The notes under the pieces are model-generated. The model was not told where the DNA came from. It did not search any database and saw only the letters and a list, made by a program, of their open reading frames with translations. From NCBI GenBank assembly GCA_036841525.1, contig DAITVZ010000017.1, forward strand, positions 1-64,000: a DNA stretch of 64,000 nucleotides, given 5' to 3'. The translations under genes were made by a program, and so were the position numbers. Below, piece after piece: positions 51,843-59,908 of the stretch. Source of the DNA: JAAYEA01 sp012689325. Its GTDB lineage: Bacteria > Chloroflexota > Anaerolineae > JAAYEA01. How positions within the stretch are numbered: position 1 is the first letter of the stretch; every line of letters begins with the position of its first letter.

Positions 51843-53273
51843 CTATCCTTTCGATGCCTCTGCGGGGCGGCTCGCTTTCCCGTGCGCCGCGTTGGCCTGC
51901 GCGGGGACGATGGGCCGCCCGCGGTCCCAGCCGTCGATCAGCCCAACCAGCCGCCCGACCGTCTCGGCATGGGCGGGCTGAGCGGCCAGGTTCTCGCGCT
52001 CGCCGGGATCGCGTTCCAGGTCGTAGAGCACCGCATCCTCCCGGCCGGCGCAACGCCGCGGATCGCGGGGGTCGCGGTATAGGCAGAGCTTCCAGCGCCC
52101 GTCGCGGACCATCACGTACCGCTCGCCGGAGCGGTAGAACCACAGGCCATAGTCCACCTCGCTGAACACGGGCGCCGGCGCCACGGCCGCGCCCCGGCAG
52201 GCGGCCGCCAGGCTCGGGTACTGCACGCCCGCGGGGGGCTCTGCCCCGGCCAGCTCGAGCAGCGTGGGCAGCAGGCTGCCGGCGCTCACCGGCGTCCTCA
52301 CCACGCTGCTCTCGATCCCCGGCCCCGCCAGGAAGAAGGGCACCCGGGCCGACGCTTCCCAGAAGCTCTGCTTCTGGAAAAAGCCGTGGTCGCCCAGGTG
52401 GCAGCCGTGGTCCGAGACGTAGGCGATGACCGTGTTCTCCAGCGAGCCCATCGCGCCCAGCGCCTCCAGGAGCCGCCCGAAGGCGTGGTCGACGAAGGCG
52501 ACCTGCCCATAGTAGCATTGCCGCGCCCGCCGAATCTGCTCCGGCGTCAGGCGATGGCTCCCGGCATAGTCGCACAGGTATTCCCGGTGCGTCGCCGAGG
52601 CGTAGGCCATCTGGGGGCCATCCAGCGGCAGGTCGATATCCCCCGGGTCGATCAGCGTGTCATAGGGCGCGGGCGTCACCACCGGCGTGTGCGGCGCATT
52701 GAAAGAGACGCGCAGCAAAAAGGGGCGCGCGGGATCTCGGCCGCGCAGCCAATCCTGCGCCGCGCGCACGTTCGCCATCTCGGGGGTCTCATCCGCGCCG
52801 CCGGGATAGCGCCCGGCAAAGAGCCAGGGGCTCCGACCGCCATCGTAGCGCACCACCCCCGCCTCTTGCGGGTCCACCGGCGTCTTGTACTCATAGTACC
52901 CCACCAGGTCGCCCAGCACTTGCCCGCCTTCCAGGTCGAAGGCGCGACGCTGGCAGGCATAGTGTTGCTTGCCAAAGGTCGCCACCTGATAGCCCGCGGC
53001 GGCCAGCCGCCAGGTGAGGAACTGGGGATCGTCCGGCGCCAGGATGTGGTGGTTGTTCAGCACGCCGATGGAAGAGCCGGCTCGGCCGGTGAGCAGGCAG
53101 CCTCGCGCTGGGATGCAGACCGGGCTGGGGGTGTAGGCCTGGGCGAAGCAGGTCCCGCTCCGGGCCAGGCGGTCCAGATGGGGCGTGCGGGCCCAGGGCG
53201 CGCCCAGAAAGCCCAGCGAATCGGCGCGCTGCTCGTCGGTCATCAGCCACAGGATATTGGGCCGGGCGGGCAC
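51843..53273 (-). CDS. Cys-type sulfatase
   Basis: The 476-residue protein has the sulfatase motif C-X-P-X-R in 'SPVCIPARG' near residue 51-55. That Cys must be converted to formylglycine. 'PNILWLMTDEQRAD' supplies metal-binding Asp, and 'YVSDHGCHLGDHG' the second metal site. No signal peptide is seen, suggesting action on imported sulfated sugar in the cytosol. GTG at 53273 follows GGAG, 8 bases after the permease stop. No formylglycine-generating enzyme lies in the window. Confidence 0.93.
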   Translation of the reverse strand: MPARPNILWLMTDEQRADSLGFLGAPWARTPHLDRLARSGTCFAQAYTPSPVCIPARGCLLTGRAGSSIGVLNNHHILAPDDPQFLTWRLAAAGYQVATFGKQHYACQRRAFDLEGGQVLGDLVGYYEYKTPVDPQEAGVVRYDGGRSPWLFAGRYPGGADETPEMANVRAAQDWLRGRDPARPFLLRVSFNAPHTPVVTPAPYDTLIDPGDIDLPLDGPQMAYASATHREYLCDYAGSHRLTPEQIRRARQCYYGQVAFVDHAFGRLLEALGAMGSLENTVIAYVSDHGCHLGDHGFFQKQSFWEASARVPFFLAGPGIESSVVRTPVSAGSLLPTLLELAGAEPPAGVQYPSLAAACRGAAVAPAPVFSEVDYGLWFYRSGERYVMVRDGRWKLCLYRDPRDPRRCAGREDAVLYDLERDPGERENLAAQPAHAETVGRLVGLIDGWDRGRPIVPAQANAAHGKASRPAEASKG

Positions 53274-53281
53274 TTGATCTC

Positions 53282-54445
53282 CTATTTGTAGGGATCGGCG
53301 GCGTCTCGCAGGCCGTCGCCGAGAAAGTTGTACATCAGCACCGTCACCACGATCCACAGCGCCGGCAGCAAAAGCCACGGGTGCAAGCCGATGGCGGCCA
53401 GGTCTTGCGCGTCGCGCAGCAACACGCCCCAGCTCACCACCGGCGCTTGCAGCCCCAGCCCCAGGAAGCTGAGCGAGGTCTCGCCCAGGATAGTGCGGGG
53501 GATGGACAGGGTGAGGGAGACGATGATATAGCTGGACATGGAGGGAAGCAAATGGCGCGCGATGATGTGCAGGTCGGAGGCGCCAGCCAGGCGCGCCGCC
53601 ATGCAAAAGTCCAGCTCGCGCACCGAGAGAAGCTTGCCGCGGACCACCCGGGCCAGCCCGCCCCAGCCGATGACGGAGGTGATGATCACGATGCCGATGT
53701 ACATGCGCAGCGTCGGCCAGTTGCGCGGCAGCGCCGCCGCCAGCGCCATCCACAGCGGCGCGGTGGGCATGCATACCAGCAGGTCGATCAACCGCTGGAT
53801 GAGCGTGTCCACCAGCCCGCCCAGGTAGCCCGAGATGCCGCCCAGCAGCATCCCCAGGGCAAAGGTCAGCGCCACCCCCACCAGTCCCACCGAGAGCGAG
53901 ATGCGCGAGCCATACAGGATCCGCGTAAAGAGGTCGCGCCCTAGCACGTCCGAGCCGAGCAGCAAGAGCGGCCCCTCGCCGCCAAAGAGGTGGATATCCG
54001 TGGGAAAGAGCCCAAGCAGCTTGTAGGGCTCCCCGCGCACAAAGAGGCTTACCGGGTAACGCACTGACTGGTCCGCGACGTAATAGCGCCTGAAGGTCTT
54101 GGGGTCGGTCTCGCGCTTGATCTCATAGATGAACGGCCCGCGCAAGCCCGTCTCGGCGCTATAGAAGCGGATCGGCTGCGGCGGCGCGCCCTTGTAGTCC
54201 GTAAAGCGGGTGGCGGGCAGCGTGGGGCTGATGAAATCGGCGAACAGCGCGCTCAGGTAAAGCACGATCAAGATCGGCCCGGCGATGATCGCCAGCCGGT
54301 GCTTGCGGAACTTCCACCAAATGAGCTTCCATTGCGACGCGAAATAGATGGCCTTGACCTCTTCTTCCGGCGGGGTGGCCCCGTTGGGCGCCGGCGCGGC
54401 AGGTCCGCCGATCTCTTGGTCGGGTATAGGCTCACGATTCACCAT
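53282..54445 (-). CDS. ABC importer permease, DppC-type, cassette 2
   Basis: The 387-residue protein has an N-terminal acidic tail, helix 1 (about 55-75) and a large external loop (about 80-175) similar to that of the cassette 1 protein. The core includes 'LGSDVLGRDLFTRILYGS' and the EAA loop 'MAARLAGASDLHIIARHLLPS'. ATG 54445 follows GGAGGAG; the ATG seven codons upstream lacks a site. It pairs with the neighbouring DppB-type permease. Confidence 0.93.
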   Translation of the reverse strand: MVNREPIPDQEIGGPAAPAPNGATPPEEEVKAIYFASQWKLIWWKFRKHRLAIIAGPILIVLYLSALFADFISPTLPATRFTDYKGAPPQPIRFYSAETGLRGPFIYEIKRETDPKTFRRYYVADQSVRYPVSLFVRGEPYKLLGLFPTDIHLFGGEGPLLLLGSDVLGRDLFTRILYGSRISLSVGLVGVALTFALGMLLGGISGYLGGLVDTLIQRLIDLLVCMPTAPLWMALAAALPRNWPTLRMYIGIVIITSVIGWGGLARVVRGKLLSVRELDFCMAARLAGASDLHIIARHLLPSMSSYIIVSLTLSIPRTILGETSLSFLGLGLQAPVVSWGVLLRDAQDLAAIGLHPWLLLPALWIVVTVLMYNFLGDGLRDAADPYK

Positions 54446-54475
54446 CGGCGCTCCTCCATTTGCCAAGCTGGCGCC

Positions 54476-55477
54476 CTAGTGCTCGGACACGCCGCCAAAG
54501 CGAATGCGGGGGTCCAACCAGGCGAGCAGGATATCCGAGAGCAAGGTTCCAATCACGGTGAGGGTGCTGGTCATGAGCAGAAATCCGCCGGCCAGGAACA
54601 TGTCCTGGGCCAGCAGCGATTGCAGCAGCAGCGGCCCCGTGGTCGGCATGTTCAGCACGATGGCCACCAGCGACTCGCCGGAGACGATGGTGGGCAAGAG
54701 CCAGCCCAGGGTGCTGATCATGGGGTTGATGGCCAGGCGCACCGGGTACTTGAACAGCAGCTTGGTCTCGGCGACGCCCTTGGCCCGCGCGGTGATGACA
54801 TAGGCCTGTTGCAGCTCGTCCAGGAGCAGCCCGCGCATGGTCCGCGTCAGCGAGGCCGTGCCGGAAAGCCCGATGACGACGATGGGCAGCCAGATGTGCT
54901 TCAGGCCGTCCACCACCTTGGGCCAGCTCCAGGGCGCGCGGACAAACTGCTCGGAAAAGAGCCCGGTAACCGCCACGCCCGTATTGACAAAGACCAAGTA
55001 CATGATCACCAGGGCCAGCAAAAAGCCGGGCACCGAGATGCCAATAAAGGCGAGAAAGCTAAAGAAATAGTCCCCCGCGGTGTATTGGTGGGTGGCGGAA
55101 TAGATGCCGATGATGATCGAGACGGTGTAGGTAAAGATCAGGGTGCAGATGGAAACGACCATGGTCAATAGCAGCCGCTCTCCGATCAGCTCGGAGACCG
55201 GGCGCTCCCATTGCAGCGACCGCCCAAAGTCGCCTTTGAGCACAATGTTGCGAATCCAGATGAAATACTGCTGGTAGAACGGTCGATCCAGGTTATAGAG
55301 CCGCCGCAGGTTGGCGATCTCGTATTCCGAGACCTTGCCCCCAGCCGCCTCCAACCGCTGGATATACATGGTCACATAGTCGCCGGGGGGGAGCTGGATA
55401 ACGATAAAGATGATCAGCGACAAACCGACCAGCAGCGGGATGATCTGCGCGACGCGACGCCCGATATAGCTCAGCAT
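54476..55477 (-). CDS. ABC importer permease, DppB-type, cassette 2
   Basis: The 333-residue protein has about six membrane helices and the EAA loop 'VITARAKGVAETKLLFKYPVRLAINP'. Its sequence closely parallels the cassette 1 permease. ATG 55477 begins at 'MLSYIGRR', where related permeases start; an upstream ATG would add 13 residues. It lies 69 bases after the binding-protein gene. Confidence 0.92.
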   Translation of the reverse strand: MLSYIGRRVAQIIPLLVGLSLIIFIVIQLPPGDYVTMYIQRLEAAGGKVSEYEIANLRRLYNLDRPFYQQYFIWIRNIVLKGDFGRSLQWERPVSELIGERLLLTMVVSICTLIFTYTVSIIIGIYSATHQYTAGDYFFSFLAFIGISVPGFLLALVIMYLVFVNTGVAVTGLFSEQFVRAPWSWPKVVDGLKHIWLPIVVIGLSGTASLTRTMRGLLLDELQQAYVITARAKGVAETKLLFKYPVRLAINPMISTLGWLLPTIVSGESLVAIVLNMPTTGPLLLQSLLAQDMFLAGGFLLMTSTLTVIGTLLSDILLAWLDPRIRFGGVSEH

Positions 55478-55546
55478 GTCCCTGGCCCTCGCAGTATTCG
55501 CCGCCGGACGGGCCAATGCGGCCCGTCCGGCGCGGCATGGCAGCCG

Positions 55547-57625
55547 TTACGACTTGAAGTAGAACTGCTCGGCGGAAAAGTTGACGCCGATGGCGATGGC
55601 GTCGGGCGAATCGGAGACGTTGCCCAGCCGCTTGCTAAAGATCAGAGGCTGCAGCACCTTCTCCACGGGCACAAAGAAGTAGATCTGGTCGGCGACCAGC
55701 TTTTTCATCTCGGCGTAGGCCTTGATGCCCTCCGCGGGCGGCAGGGTGGTGATGGTGGCGCGCACGTCCAGCAGGTCCTTCACGTCCTGCGGCGGCTCCT
55801 CGCCCTCGGCGCCGCCCGTGTTCCACCACTGGTCCCACAGCGGCGCCCACAGGTTGATGCCGACCGGCGAGTTGTACCACAGCGCCTCCACCCAATAGAT
55901 GGTGGCTTTGAGCTCGTTGGCCGCGCTGCGCTGGGTCCACAACGCGCCATCGATGGTCTTCATCGTGGTGCGGATGCCCACCTTCTCCCAGAACTGGACC
56001 ACCAGCTCTAGGGTGGGGATCATGTCCGTGCGCTGCACGCCGGTCTCGAAGGGGATCTCAAAGACCTGGCCGTCCGGGCCGAGACGGTACCCGTCGGCGT
56101 TCTTTTTGTTCAGGCCGATGCTGTCCAAAAGTTGATTGGCCTTCTCGACGTTGTACTCGGCGGGGTTAAAGTCGGGCAGCGAGGCGTAGCCATACAGCAC
56201 GGCATCGATGATCTCCTCGCGGTCCAGGGCCAGGTTCAGCGCGCGGCGGAAATCGGGGTTGCGCACCACTTGCCGCCAGACCGGGTCGACGTGGGTGAGG
56301 TTGAGGAAGAGGTCGATGCTGGTGGCGTGGAACTGGACCATCGCCGTGGTGAAGCCGCCCTTTTCCTCGTTCTCCTTATAGAGCGGCAGCTTGACGAACT
56401 TGGGATGTGAACGAGAAAAGTCGGTTTCGCCCGCCAGGATCTTCATCTGGATGACCTCGGTGTCGGCCACGTAGGCGCTATCCAGATAATCCACGTAGGG
56501 CAGTTGGTTGCCCGCCGGGTCCACCTTGAAATAGTAGGGGTTCCGCTCATAGATCTGCCCCTGTTGCGAGGTCTCTTTCAGGATCCAGGGGTAGAGGCTG
56601 GGGAAGGTCAGCGCCGGCGGATAGGTCATCTCCCAGTTGGTGACGTCTTTGAGGGCGAAGAGCTGTGGCCAGCCCTCCACGTTGGCCTCTTTGATGGCGG
56701 CGTCGATCTCGGCCTTGCTGGCGTACTTGGTGTGGAACTTTTTCAAATAGTGCGCTGGCTTGAGCACTTCGATATAGCTGCGCCACCCCGAGATGCCCAG
56801 CACCAGCAGGAACCCGCCATAGGGCTTGTCGAATGAGATGGTAAAGGTGTAATCATCCTTGACCTTGACCACGTACGGGGTGCCGGTGCCCTTGTTGCCG
56901 GAGCGCAGCCAGGTCGGCGGGCGCGCGGTCAGATCGGTGTTCATCATGACGTCTTCGTAGGCGAACCGGACGTCCTCGGTGGTCACCGGCGTCCCGTCAG
57001 ACCACTTGATCCCCTCGCGCATGTGGAAGGTGAACTCGGTCTGCTCGGCGTTCACCTGGAAGGCATCGCAGATGTTGCCCGTGATCTCTTCGCCGAGGAT
57101 GCCGGGGGTGTTGATCAGGGGCTCGTTGCACATCACGAAAATGTCCGTATCCCAGTTGGCGGAGGAGGTCAAGGTGCGGATGGTCCCGCCATAGCGGCCC
57201 ACCTGGAAGGCGAGCTGGGAGGGGGGCATCTCGTTGCAGACCTTGGGCTTGAGCGGCATCCGCTCATCCACCGGCGGCAGCTTGCCCGCGGCGACCAACT
57301 CGGCGAGCATGGGGGCCTCGCGGAGCTGGCTGGACACCACCTCTTTCTCCACGATGACGGTCTCTTTGACCACCTTTTCGACTTCAACGGCCTTTTCGAC
57401 GACGACGGTCTCTTTCACGACCTTTTCCACAGGCACCTGCTTTTCCACCACCACGGTTTGCAGGACCTGCTTCTCGACCGCCACCTCTTTTTCCACCACC
57501 ACCGTGACCGGTTTCTCGATCACTTCGGGTGTGGGCTTGGCGCAGCTCGCCGCCACCGCCCCCACGGCAGCCATGGCAGAGAGCCTCAAGAACTCGCGCC
57601 GACCCAAATGCTTTGTGGACGCCAT
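55547..57625 (-). CDS. SBP_5-family extracellular binding lipoprotein, cassette 2
   Basis: The 692-residue protein has a Tat signal ('GRREFLRLSA') and a lipobox with Cys28. The charged 'VEK' stalk covers about residues 35-95. The SBP_5 core includes 'FTFHMREGIKWSDGTPVTTEDV' and 'RRALNLALDREE'. ATG 57625 has AAGGAG 6 bases upstream and starts the signal peptide; the 42-residue longer form is rejected. It heads a six-gene operon: binding protein, two permeases, sulfatase, membrane protein and isomerase. Confidence 0.93.
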   Translation of the reverse strand: MASTKHLGRREFLRLSAMAAVGAVAASCAKPTPEVIEKPVTVVVEKEVAVEKQVLQTVVVEKQVPVEKVVKETVVVEKAVEVEKVVKETVIVEKEVVSSQLREAPMLAELVAAGKLPPVDERMPLKPKVCNEMPPSQLAFQVGRYGGTIRTLTSSANWDTDIFVMCNEPLINTPGILGEEITGNICDAFQVNAEQTEFTFHMREGIKWSDGTPVTTEDVRFAYEDVMMNTDLTARPPTWLRSGNKGTGTPYVVKVKDDYTFTISFDKPYGGFLLVLGISGWRSYIEVLKPAHYLKKFHTKYASKAEIDAAIKEANVEGWPQLFALKDVTNWEMTYPPALTFPSLYPWILKETSQQGQIYERNPYYFKVDPAGNQLPYVDYLDSAYVADTEVIQMKILAGETDFSRSHPKFVKLPLYKENEEKGGFTTAMVQFHATSIDLFLNLTHVDPVWRQVVRNPDFRRALNLALDREEIIDAVLYGYASLPDFNPAEYNVEKANQLLDSIGLNKKNADGYRLGPDGQVFEIPFETGVQRTDMIPTLELVVQFWEKVGIRTTMKTIDGALWTQRSAANELKATIYWVEALWYNSPVGINLWAPLWDQWWNTGGAEGEEPPQDVKDLLDVRATITTLPPAEGIKAYAEMKKLVADQIYFFVPVEKVLQPLIFSKRLGNVSDSPDAIAIGVNFSAEQFYFKS

Positions 57626-57661
57626 CTCGAACTCCTTTCCCATACCATGGAAAGACCACAC

Positions 57662-57681
57662 GGCCCAGCGCTCTCTGGGCC
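57662..57681 (-). repeat. Inverted repeat upstream of the cassette 2 binding-protein gene
   Basis: GGCCCAG (57662-57668) pairs with CTGGGCC (57675-57681), 37 bases before the start. It is either an operator or a leader hairpin; no clear promoter is assigned. Confidence 0.4.
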
Positions 57682-57787
57682 TATCCCACTGTTTTTGTGT
57701 CGCCAATCGGCCTCGCGGGCGCGCTGCGTCCCGCCTCTCACCCCCTTTCACGTTCCGTGGCGCGCCGGTCAGGATCGCGTCACGCTG

Positions 57788-57806
57788 GACAGTCCCCTGG
57801 ACTGTC
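57788..57806 (-). terminator. Hairpin directly after the U32-like gene
   Basis: GACAGTCC (57788-57795) and GGACTGTC (57799-57806) form an 8-bp stem with a 3-base loop at the stop codon, without a T-run. Confidence 0.4.
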
Positions 57807-58843
57807 TAGGCGAGCTCGCCCTCCGGCCTCACCAGCACCTGGCCCAGCACACCCGCGCAATAGCTGCAAAGGTGGCAGCGCCGGTCGCATTGGCTGGTCC
57901 GCAGGAACCAGTCCGCCGGGAACCGGGCGTTGTCCAGCACCTGCGGCGCCAGCAGCGGCGCGAACCCCGGCTCCAAGAGGTCGAGCAGGTTGCCGCGATG
58001 GCGCCGCGTGGTGTAGGCCTCCAGCACCGCCCGCGGGCGCTGGTGCATCCGGGTGGCCAGCTTGGCCACCGGGAAAAGCCCCTCGTAATGCGCCAGGTCC
58101 TCCGGGCGGACCCAGGTGTTCTGCAGGATGGCGACCCAATGCGCCGGGTCGCGCAGGTAGCGCCAACAGACGTGAGGCACCCAATCCTCCAGGTTGCGCA
58201 TCTCGGCGACCTCGGCCTCGTGCGCCACCAGGTTATCGTGGAAGGACTGGCCCGAGCAATGGCTCAGGCACCCACTGTTGGCCAGCATGACCAGCGCCTT
58301 GCCCTCCCGGCCGGCCCACTCGCGCAGCTCGCGCAGGTAGGCCAGGTCGCGGTTGTGCTCGCGCTGCACATGGTAGGCGTCGAAAAGGTCGGCCACGTAC
58401 TCCATGCCCTTGATCGTCCCGATGCGCATATTGACCGAGGCGCGCACCTGGATTTCTGGAAAGCTCTCCTTGACCATGCGGGCCACCGCCGGAGAGGTGG
58501 TGGTGACGATCTGCACGCCGCCCACGGCCTCGCCCAGGTGGTCCAGGATGGAGACTACCTCGTTGCGCAGGTGCTGGCTGATGGCGCGCCCGCCATAACA
58601 ATTCGCGTTGAAAAGCAGGTCCAGGTGGATCCCCCGCGCGTGCAGCGCCCGGAGCTCCTCCTCTAGACGCTCCTGCGCGGTCCAATCGGCATACCCGCGG
58701 CGCACGCTCAGCGGCGAGCGCCCCGAGGCCATCCCCATCCAGGGGAAATAGACCTCGGCGATCTGCTCGGCGTAATCCTGGACCAGGGCGATAAAGGGCT
58801 CCTCGCCCTCCTCGGCCAGTTGGTAACCTACGGCAAAGCGCAT
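57806..58843 (-). CDS. U32-peptidase-like Cys-rich protein
   Basis: The 345-residue protein resembles the U32/collagenase-like family, several members of which (UbiU/UbiV, TrhP, RlhA) are actually 4Fe-4S proteins. It starts 'MRFAVGYQL' and contains 'DLLFNANCYGG', 'RASVNMRIGTIKG' and 'ANSGCLSHCSGQ'. The C-terminus has 'CDRRCHLCSYC'. The Cys pattern suits an Fe-S cluster. ATG 58843 is chosen over a longer form. It follows the Fe-S reductase gene by 19 bases, so the two probably work together. Reaction unknown. Confidence 0.72.
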   Translation of the reverse strand: MRFAVGYQLAEEGEEPFIALVQDYAEQIAEVYFPWMGMASGRSPLSVRRGYADWTAQERLEEELRALHARGIHLDLLFNANCYGGRAISQHLRNEVVSILDHLGEAVGGVQIVTTTSPAVARMVKESFPEIQVRASVNMRIGTIKGMEYVADLFDAYHVQREHNRDLAYLRELREWAGREGKALVMLANSGCLSHCSGQSFHDNLVAHEAEVAEMRNLEDWVPHVCWRYLRDPAHWVAILQNTWVRPEDLAHYEGLFPVAKLATRMHQRPRAVLEAYTTRRHRGNLLDLLEPGFAPLLAPQVLDNARFPADWFLRTSQCDRRCHLCSYCAGVLGQVLVRPEGELA

Positions 58844-58862
58844 GGCTGCCCCCACCTGGCGA

Positions 58863-59891
58863 TCAGGCCTCTTTGTCCGGTTCCTCGCCCGCCGCCCCAT
58901 CCGGCAGCCCGCCCAACGACCAGGGCTTGCGCTGGCGGAACTTGTTATGGAACTTGTTCTCCAGCACGCCGCGGCTCTCCAGGTGCATCATGCAGGCGCG
59001 GATGCAGCCGCGCGCGCCGTCCATGGCCCCGGGGTGGTGGTAGCTGTCCCAGGTCCTCTTGGTGAAGGCGACCTGCTCCCGCACGTACGCGTTCACGCCG
59101 CCAGGGTAGGTCTGGCCTATCTTGGTCTCCTTCTCCGGCACGCCATCGATCACGTCCTGCACCACCGCCTTGGCCTCATCGGTGAGGAAGGGGCCATATT
59201 GCGGCGCGCCGGTCTGAAAGACGATGCCGCACTTGTAGGTGTCCAGGGCGTTCCACTCCAGCTCGCGCCCCGCCACGGTGACCTTGACCGACTTGGTCTC
59301 GCTGATGGCCCCGGCGGGGCACTCGCGCACGCAGCTCATGCAGCGGTCGCATAGCCCGCCCTCGAAGAGCGGGTCCGGCTCCAGCGGCGCGTCGGTGAGG
59401 ATAAAGGCCAGGCGCTGGCGCGGCCCGAACTGGGGCGTGAGAAAGACCTTGCTCCAGCCGATCTCGCCCATGCCGCAGATGAAACCGGCGATGCGGAAAT
59501 GCAGGAACACGTCGGGCCGGGGCTTGTCCGGCGAGACGGCCTGGCCCGCGCCGGAGCCCAGGCGCACGCTGGTGTTCTGGTAGAGCAGCGCCTCGTAGCC
59601 CTCGTCCTCCAGCAGGTTGCCCACCTCCCGCAGCACCATGGGCGCATAGACGTCGTTGATGTTGGCATAGCCCATGGCCGGGTAGCCCGCGAAAAAGGTT
59701 CCCTCCTCGATGCCGCGCAACAGCCCGCGGTGGATGCGAAAGCCCAGCCCGATGATGGACTTGCCCTCGGGCATGATGTAGCGGGGGTCCATCTGCAAGG
59801 GCGCGCCCTCGAAGCGGTCCATGGACCCGATCCCGACCAGGTCTGCGCCGCAGGCCTTGGCGTACTGTTTGATCTTTTCGGCGGTGAGCAT
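58863..59891 (-). CDS. 4Fe-4S oxidoreductase, epoxyqueuosine-reductase/reductive-dehalogenase-like
   Basis: The 342-residue protein starts 'KIKQYAKACGADLVGIGS', like the N-terminal corrinoid-binding region of QueG and reductive dehalogenases. One complete ferredoxin motif CxxCxxCxxxCP is visible ('CDRCMSCVRECPAG', near residue 185-198). A second cluster is not obvious: 'GCIRACMMHLE' gives only two Cys. So it is not a standard QueG. AAAGGAG precedes the ATG at 59891. It follows the regulator gene by 17 bases. Substrate unknown. Confidence 0.75.
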   Translation of the reverse strand: MLTAEKIKQYAKACGADLVGIGSMDRFEGAPLQMDPRYIMPEGKSIIGLGFRIHRGLLRGIEEGTFFAGYPAMGYANINDVYAPMVLREVGNLLEDEGYEALLYQNTSVRLGSGAGQAVSPDKPRPDVFLHFRIAGFICGMGEIGWSKVFLTPQFGPRQRLAFILTDAPLEPDPLFEGGLCDRCMSCVRECPAGAISETKSVKVTVAGRELEWNALDTYKCGIVFQTGAPQYGPFLTDEAKAVVQDVIDGVPEKETKIGQTYPGGVNAYVREQVAFTKRTWDSYHHPGAMDGARGCIRACMMHLESRGVLENKFHNKFRQRKPWSLGGLPDGAAGEEPDKEA

Positions 59892-59908
59892 CTCTCTCCT
59901 TTGCGTCG

